A DNA stretch of 64,000 nucleotides from Mayfieldus sp963740555 (GTDB lineage Bacteria; Actinomycetota; Thermoleophilia; Solirubrobacterales; 70-9): NCBI GenBank assembly GCA_963740555.1, contig CAVUES010000006.1:34348-98347 (forward strand), in the 5' to 3' direction. Positions 59,870 through 64,000 of this stretch are shown piece by piece; positions within the stretch are counted from its first letter, which is position 1, and each line of letters opens with the position of its first letter. The notes beneath the pieces were generated by a model. It did not search any database and had not been told where the DNA came from. It saw only the letters and a list, made by a program, of their open reading frames with translations. The translations under genes and the position numbers were made by a program.

Positions 59870-60316
59870 ATGTTCGGTCGCATCGTGGTTGGCACCGATG
59901 GCTCCGATACCGCGGGCGAGGCGGTGCGCCAGGCAACCGAGCTTGCGAAGCTGAGCAACGCCCGGCTCGACATCGTCAGCGCCTTCGAGCCGATCCCCCA
60001 ACAGCGGGTCAATGCGGAGGCCCGCGACGCCCCCGGGGACATCCAGTACGAGATCAACCAGCGCGAGGACGTCAACCTGATCCTCGACGCGGCCATGGGT
60101 GAGGCGAAGAAGGCCGGGGTCGAGGAGGTGCAGGAGCACGCACGCGAAGGGGACCCCGCCGACGCGATCCTCGACGTCGCCGAGGAGATCAACGCCGATC
60201 TGATCGTGGTCGGCAACAAGGGCATGACCGGGGCCCGCCGCTTCCTGCTCGGCAGTGTCCCCAACAAGGTTTCCCATCACGCTCCCTGCAGCGTGATCAT
60301 CGTCCGTACGACCTAA
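59870..60316 (+). CDS. universal stress protein (UspA family)
   Basis: 148-residue single-domain USP. The N-terminal strand MFGRIVVGTDGSDTAGEAVR and the ATP-binding loop VVGNKGMTGARRFLLGSV near 118 (GxxGx9GS pattern) show a nucleotide-binding type; the final strand is HAPCSVIIVR. ATG 59870 follows GAAGAGG by about 8 bases and is preferred to GTG 59861. A TAGTAT hexamer at 59817-59822 could be its -10 box. Role in energy or oxidative stress is family knowledge only. Confidence 0.93.
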   Translation: MFGRIVVGTDGSDTAGEAVRQATELAKLSNARLDIVSAFEPIPQQRVNAEARDAPGDIQYEINQREDVNLILDAAMGEAKKAGVEEVQEHAREGDPADAILDVAEEINADLIVVGNKGMTGARRFLLGSVPNKVSHHAPCSVIIVRTT

Positions 60317-60330
60317 CGCGGACTCTGCAA

Positions 60331-60349
60331 AGCGGCGCATTTCGGGGTC
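60331..60349 (+). repeat. dispersed 3'-end element, copy B
   Basis: AGCGGCGCATTTCGGGGTC, 14 bases after the universal stress protein stop; identical to the minus-strand copy at 27150-27168 after the penicillin acylase gene. The rest of the 60317-60483 gap contains G+C-rich inverted segments and no gene. Confidence 0.7.
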
Positions 60350-60483
60350 CTCGGGTGCTCGGCTTGCTCATGCACGGATCAGTGCACTCGCGGCGCCTCG
60401 GACCGAGCGCCGAAGGCGCGGTGCGAGCGCGAAGTGCGAGATCCCTCGAACTGCTTGCTTTTCGCGCCCGTTCGCTGCCCGGT

Positions 60484-61866
60484 TTACGGCGCAGTGGCGG
60501 CGGCGGCGTCGATCAGGCCGGCGCCGAACTCGTTGTCCTTGCCCGGGGGGCCGAGGTCGCGCGCGGTCGCCTCGAGGCGATCCAGGACCTGGCTCGGACT
60601 CGGGGTGGGGCCCAGCACGCCCGACGCAATCACCATCGCCGCCACGCCGGAGACATGCGAGGCCGCCATCGAGGTGCCCTCATAGAAGCCTGGGATGTCG
60701 AAATGCTTTGGAGAGCCGGTGCGGAAGGTGAGCTGATAGATCGGGCGATTTGCGGAGGTCGTGCAGCCGGCCATCGGCAGGCCGCCGCCGGGCGCAACCA
60801 GGTCGACACGCGGGCTGATCTTAGAATAGGACCCGAGACAGCCGTCCTCGGTGGTGCCACCGACCGCGATCGCGTGCGGATCTGAGGCCGGCATGGTGAC
60901 GCAGTTGCGAGGCTCGTCGTTGCCCACCGAGGCGACAAGGACGATCCCCCTGCTGCTCGCGAAACGCATCGCCTGGGCGACCGGCGGCACCGGGTTGCCG
61001 CAACCGAAGTTGAAGCTCATGTTGATCACCCGCGCGCCGTGCTTGGCGGCGAAGCGGATCCCGGCCGCGATCTTGTCGGACTTGCCGTTGCCGAGCGAGT
61101 TCAGCACCCGCACGGGCATCAGCTTCGCGCCAAACGCAAGCCCGGTCAGCGCGATGTGATTGTTGTTCTTCTCGGCGATCGTTCCCGCGACGTGGGTGCC
61201 GTGGCCGTAGACGTCGACCGGCAGGGCGTCCTTGCCGACGAAGTCATAGCCGGGGACGAACTGGTTGCGTCCGAAGTCTGGGCTGCGGCGGAAGCGCCTG
61301 CCGCTGTTGGTGTAGGCGATGCCGGTGTCGAGCACCGCGACGACGACTCCCTTTGCACCAGGACGCCCGTCCTTGCGCAGGTTCTTCCATGCGTCCAGCG
61401 CGTTGATCCCGCCCGCGGACTGGAGCGGCAGCGGCTGCGTGCCAGGGGCGCAGAAGCTGCCACAGGGAAGGAAGTTCCATTGCAGGTTGGCCCAGCCGCC
61501 GCGCGGGCCGGGGGCGGGTGGCACTGTGCCGGGGTCGTTGGGCACCCCCGACGCCGTCGCGATGTAGTTCGGCACCGCATAGGCGACGTGGGGATTCGAG
61601 CGCAGGGCGGCCGTGGCCTTGTGGACGCTGACTCCTGACGGCAGGTCCATCGCGCGCCCGAAACGCTGGTCGTCGAGTCGCACCACGACCTCGCCGGGGG
61701 CGAAGTCGGGCGCCGCGGATGGCGGGACCCTGCCCGAAGCGGCGGGCGGCGCGGGATCGGTGGGTGGGCTCCCGGCGGTCGCGGTGGGCACGGCGGCGAG
61801 CGTCGCGGGAAGCGCCGCGGCGGCGAGCATGGCTAGCTGGGCGAGTCTGCGGGCTCGTCTGTTCAT
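60484..61866 (-). CDS. secreted subtilisin-like serine protease (S8)
   Basis: 460-residue exported subtilase. A signal peptide (about 1-35; LAQLAMLAAAALPATLAAV) is followed by a short propeptide-like part (EVVVRLDDQRFGRAM, AYAVPNYIA) and the S8 domain. The catalytic residues are Asp in VVAVLDTGIAY near 180, His in GHGTHVAGTIAEKN near 222, oxyanion Asn in VASVGNDEP and Ser in YEGTSMAASHVSGVAAM near 398, all canonical. ATG 61866 (MNRRARRLAQ) gives a normal signal peptide; an upstream start would add an odd extension. Likely a general extracellular protease. Confidence 0.93.
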   Translation of the reverse strand: MNRRARRLAQLAMLAAAALPATLAAVPTATAGSPPTDPAPPAASGRVPPSAAPDFAPGEVVVRLDDQRFGRAMDLPSGVSVHKATAALRSNPHVAYAVPNYIATASGVPNDPGTVPPAPGPRGGWANLQWNFLPCGSFCAPGTQPLPLQSAGGINALDAWKNLRKDGRPGAKGVVVAVLDTGIAYTNSGRRFRRSPDFGRNQFVPGYDFVGKDALPVDVYGHGTHVAGTIAEKNNNHIALTGLAFGAKLMPVRVLNSLGNGKSDKIAAGIRFAAKHGARVINMSFNFGCGNPVPPVAQAMRFASSRGIVLVASVGNDEPRNCVTMPASDPHAIAVGGTTEDGCLGSYSKISPRVDLVAPGGGLPMAGCTTSANRPIYQLTFRTGSPKHFDIPGFYEGTSMAASHVSGVAAMVIASGVLGPTPSPSQVLDRLEATARDLGPPGKDNEFGAGLIDAAAATAP

Positions 61867-62022
61867 TGCCGTTCGGAGGATCCTGCGAGTTCGCCGGATC
61901 GGGTGCCCCGGCACGATTGCAAACACGTGGAAGTCGACGAAGTTGCCATGTGGCCCGTCACGCGACGGCGACCGACGCCACGGGACGGACCACTGTCCGG
62001 GCCATCTCTATCTTGGCTGGCG

Positions 62023-62487
62023 ATGAATGGTCAAACGCCCAGCTCGGACGAGTCATACATGCGGCGGGCGATCGAGCTCGCCGCGCGCGCCGCCGAGCAC
62101 GGCGACGTGCCGATCGGGGCGGTCGTGATTCACGGCGACCAGGTGATCGGGGCGGCGGGCAACGAGCGCGAGCTGCGCGGAGATCCGACCGCCCACGCCG
62201 AGCTGCTTGCCCTGCGCGAGGCGGCCCAGCGCCTCGGCGGTTGGCGAATCGAGGATGCCTCGATCTACGTGACCCTGGAGCCGTGCGCCATGTGCGCCGG
62301 GGCGATCGTGCTGGCGCGGGTCGCGCGGGTCGTCTACGGCGCCCGCGACCCAAAGGCGGGGGCGGCGGGAAGCGTTCTCGACGTGCTCGGCGAACCGGCG
62401 CTGAACCACAACCCCGAGGTGACCGGGGACGTCCTCGGGCCGCAGTGCGCGGCGCTTCTCTCCGAGTTCTTCGGCGCTCGCCGCTAG
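62023..62487 (+). CDS. tadA: tRNA adenosine(34) deaminase
   Basis: 154-residue zinc deaminase converting A34 to inosine in tRNA-Arg(ACG). The zinc/catalytic motif is TAHAELLALREA with HAE near residue 58, and PCAMCAGAI near 87 supplies the two cysteines. ESYMRRAIELAARAAEHGDVP and the C-terminal NHNPEVTGDVLGPQCAALL are TadA-specific and separate it from cytidine or guanine deaminases. ATG 62023. It lies between the convergent pncB gene and the divergent subtilase gene. Confidence 0.94.
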   Translation: MNGQTPSSDESYMRRAIELAARAAEHGDVPIGAVVIHGDQVIGAAGNERELRGDPTAHAELLALREAAQRLGGWRIEDASIYVTLEPCAMCAGAIVLARVARVVYGARDPKAGAAGSVLDVLGEPALNHNPEVTGDVLGPQCAALLSEFFGARR

Positions 62488-62500
62488 CTGCGCGCCTGGG

Positions 62501-63874
62501 TCACCCTTTCGGGCGCAGCCGTACCGAGATCTCGACCGGGTACCCGCTCCCCGCCGGCTCGGGAGGGCGCAGACGCTCGGGCAGCGACCGCAGGCTGGCG
62601 TCGGCCCGCTCGCGCATCTGCTCCATCGTTTCGGCCCGGACGATCTCGCCTCCGTCCATGAACGGGACCAGCAGGGCCTCGCCCTCGGCCGCTTCGTCCT
62701 CCGCGGCGACGACGTCGCCGGCCAGCTCGCCGTCTTCGAAGCGGCGGAAGACCTGCTTTGGGCCGGGAAGCGTCTCCTTGTCGGTGGAGAGCTTGCGCAC
62801 GCCGCGCCAGCCGCCGTCCGGGTCGGCGTCGGCGACCAGCTTGTAGACGCCGTTTACGACCGGAGAATCGCGGCTGGTCCCCAGGTCGGTGCCGACCCCG
62901 AAGCGATCGATCGGCGCCCCCGATGCGACCAGCTCGGCGATCCGCACCTCTTCCAGGTCGCCGCTGACGATGATCTCCGCCGCGGTCATTCCCGCCTCGT
63001 CGAGCAGCTCGCGGGCGCGACGCGCGCAGGCCTCCAAGTCGCCGGAGTCGATCCGCACGCCACGCAGCTCGGTCTCCGTCTCGCGCGCCGCCTCGATCGC
63101 CGTCCGCACGCCCTGGGCGATCTCGAAGGTGTCGACGAGCAGGATGCCGCGGTCGGGGAACGCCCGCAGAAAGGCACGGAACGCCTCCAGCTCGGAGCGG
63201 AAGGAGAGCACGTAGGAATGCGCCATCGTCCCCATCGGCGTGAGGCCGTAGCGCTGAGCGGCGGCGACGTTGGAGGTACCGGCGCAGCCCGCGATCGCCG
63301 CGCAGCGGGCGACCTTCATCGCCGCGTCGATTCCGTGGTCGCGGCGGGGGGAGAAGTCGATCACCCGCTCGCCCTGACCCGGCTCGCCGCCGCCGGCCGC
63401 CAGCACGACGCGCGCCGCCTTGGTCGCGATCATGGTCTGGAAGTTGACCTGGTTGAGCAGCAGGGTCTCGAGCAACTGCGCCTCGATCCGTGGCCCGGTG
63501 ACTCGGACCAGGGGCTCGTCGGCGAAGCAGAGCGACCCCTCAGGTATCGCCGCGATATCTCCGCTGAAGCGGAAGTCCGCCAGGTACCGGAGGAAGCCGT
63601 CGGCGAAGCCGAGCTCGTCGAGATATTGCAGCTCAGCGTCGCCGAAGCGCATCTCGCTGACCAACCTCAGCGTCGGGCCGATCCCGGCGGCGAGCAGCCA
63701 GCTGCGGTGGGGAGGGAGGTGACGTGCGAACAGCTCGAAGACCGCCGGACGATCGAGCCCCTCGCGGTGGTAGCTGGCCGCCATCGTCAGCTCGTAGAGG
63801 TCGCAGAGCAGCGACACCTCGGCGGCATCGAGCAAGCCTGGATCGTTGGGGTCCGGCGGGGCCATGGGAGTCAT
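62501..63874 (-). CDS. pncB: nicotinate phosphoribosyltransferase
   Basis: 457-residue enzyme making nicotinate mononucleotide from nicotinate and PRPP, the salvage route to NAD. SLLCDLYELTMAASYHREG near 21, ERVIDFSPRRDHGIDAAMKV near 170 (usual FSxRR) with the histidine loop, VRIDSGDLEACARRARELL near 275 and FGVGTDLGTSRDSPVVNGVYK near 330 are family motifs. ATG 63874 (MTPMAPPD) or ATG 63865 may be the start. A tRNA-Ser gene lies just upstream in the opposite direction. Confidence 0.94.
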   Translation of the reverse strand: MTPMAPPDPNDPGLLDAAEVSLLCDLYELTMAASYHREGLDRPAVFELFARHLPPHRSWLLAAGIGPTLRLVSEMRFGDAELQYLDELGFADGFLRYLADFRFSGDIAAIPEGSLCFADEPLVRVTGPRIEAQLLETLLLNQVNFQTMIATKAARVVLAAGGGEPGQGERVIDFSPRRDHGIDAAMKVARCAAIAGCAGTSNVAAAQRYGLTPMGTMAHSYVLSFRSELEAFRAFLRAFPDRGILLVDTFEIAQGVRTAIEAARETETELRGVRIDSGDLEACARRARELLDEAGMTAAEIIVSGDLEEVRIAELVASGAPIDRFGVGTDLGTSRDSPVVNGVYKLVADADPDGGWRGVRKLSTDKETLPGPKQVFRRFEDGELAGDVVAAEDEAAEGEALLVPFMDGGEIVRAETMEQMRERADASLRSLPERLRPPEPAGSGYPVEISVRLRPKG

Positions 63875-63910
63875 TCTCTTCGACCTGGCCGGATACCCTT
63901 TATGAAGCCC

Positions 63911-63998
63911 GGAGAGGTGTCCGAGTGGCTTAAGGAGCGCGGCTGGAAACCGCGTGGGCGGTTCAACCGCCTCGTGGGTTCGAATCCCACCCTCTCCG
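63911..63998 (+). tRNA. tRNA-Ser(GGA)
   Basis: Class II tRNA. The acceptor stem GGAGAGG pairs with CCTCTCC and is followed by discriminator G at 63998. The anticodon loop CTGGAAA in a CGCGG/CCGCG stem gives anticodon GGA (Ser, UCC/UCU). A long variable arm (GGGCGGTTCAACCGCCTC region) and the T-arm GTGGGTTCGAATCCCAC are clear. CCA is not encoded. Confidence 0.96.
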
Positions 63999-64000
63999 CT

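Overview
The window is high-G+C DNA with many GTG and TTG starts, 1-4 base stop/start overlaps, deazaflavin (F420)-type nitroreductase-family proteins, a WS/DGAT acyltransferase and sterol-type P450, GGDEF/EAL proteins and large AAA-cyclase regulators. This mix suggests an actinobacterium, most likely a soil member of the Thermoleophilia (Solirubrobacterales); the placement is inference from gene content and needs a marker-gene tree. No transposase, phage gene or CRISPR array was seen.

Layout. 1-5.2 kb: a hydrolase/tetR pair with a putative operator, a WS/DGAT acyltransferase, a PfkB sugar kinase and an NDH-2/SQR-like flavoprotein. 5.2-12.7 kb: a complete, translationally coupled [NiFe]-hydrogenase maturation operon (hypC, a second hypC-like gene, hypD, hypE, hypA, hypB, a tandem SIS/GmhA-like gene, hypF). 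No hydrogenase subunit or maturation endopeptidase gene is in the window. 12.7-18.4 kb: a NagB-DUF218 fusion with a PIG-L deacetylase, a CopD-like membrane protein, a lipase, a RibD-C-domain reductase and a stand-alone 5'-3' exonuclease. 18.4-25.5 kb: a surface-glycan-like module (methyltransferase, two glycosyltransferases, an FkbM-degenerate ABC fusion) followed by a Tat-exported protein and a G1 glutamic peptidase. 25.5-32.7 kb: a P450, a penicillin acylase divergent from a GMC oxidoreductase across a perfect 18-bp palindrome, and a low-G+C segment bounded by a duplication of the GMC gene 3' end. 32.7-38.7 kb: two F420-type proteins, GGDEF and PAS-EAL proteins, two small secreted/relic ORFs and zwf. 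38.7-47.8 kb: the rest of the pentose phosphate pathway and glucose-6-phosphate isomerase (gnd, pgl, rpiA, tkt-tal-pgi-HAD). 47.8-64 kb: a GT-C-like membrane protein, a 1453-residue pseudokinase-ATPase-cyclase, a 1410-residue subtilase with FG-GAP and RTX-like repeats, an MBL hydrolase, a universal stress protein, a second subtilase, tadA, pncB and tRNA-Ser(GGA).

How the genes fit together. The hyp operon should make and insert the Fe(CN)2CO-Ni cofactor of a hydrogenase encoded elsewhere; the SIS gene sits inside it by 4-base overlaps and is the most unusual member. The pentose phosphate genes lie in several neighbouring units and cover the oxidative and non-oxidative branches except ribulose-phosphate epimerase. 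Several start codons have a TANNNT hexamer only 6-10 bases upstream, which suggests leaderless transcripts. The most promising non-coding signals are the 14-bp hairpin with an in-frame ATG in its loop at hypF, the GMC 3'-end duplication, the palindromic repeats around gnd, and a 19-base element shared by two gene 3' ends 33 kb apart.
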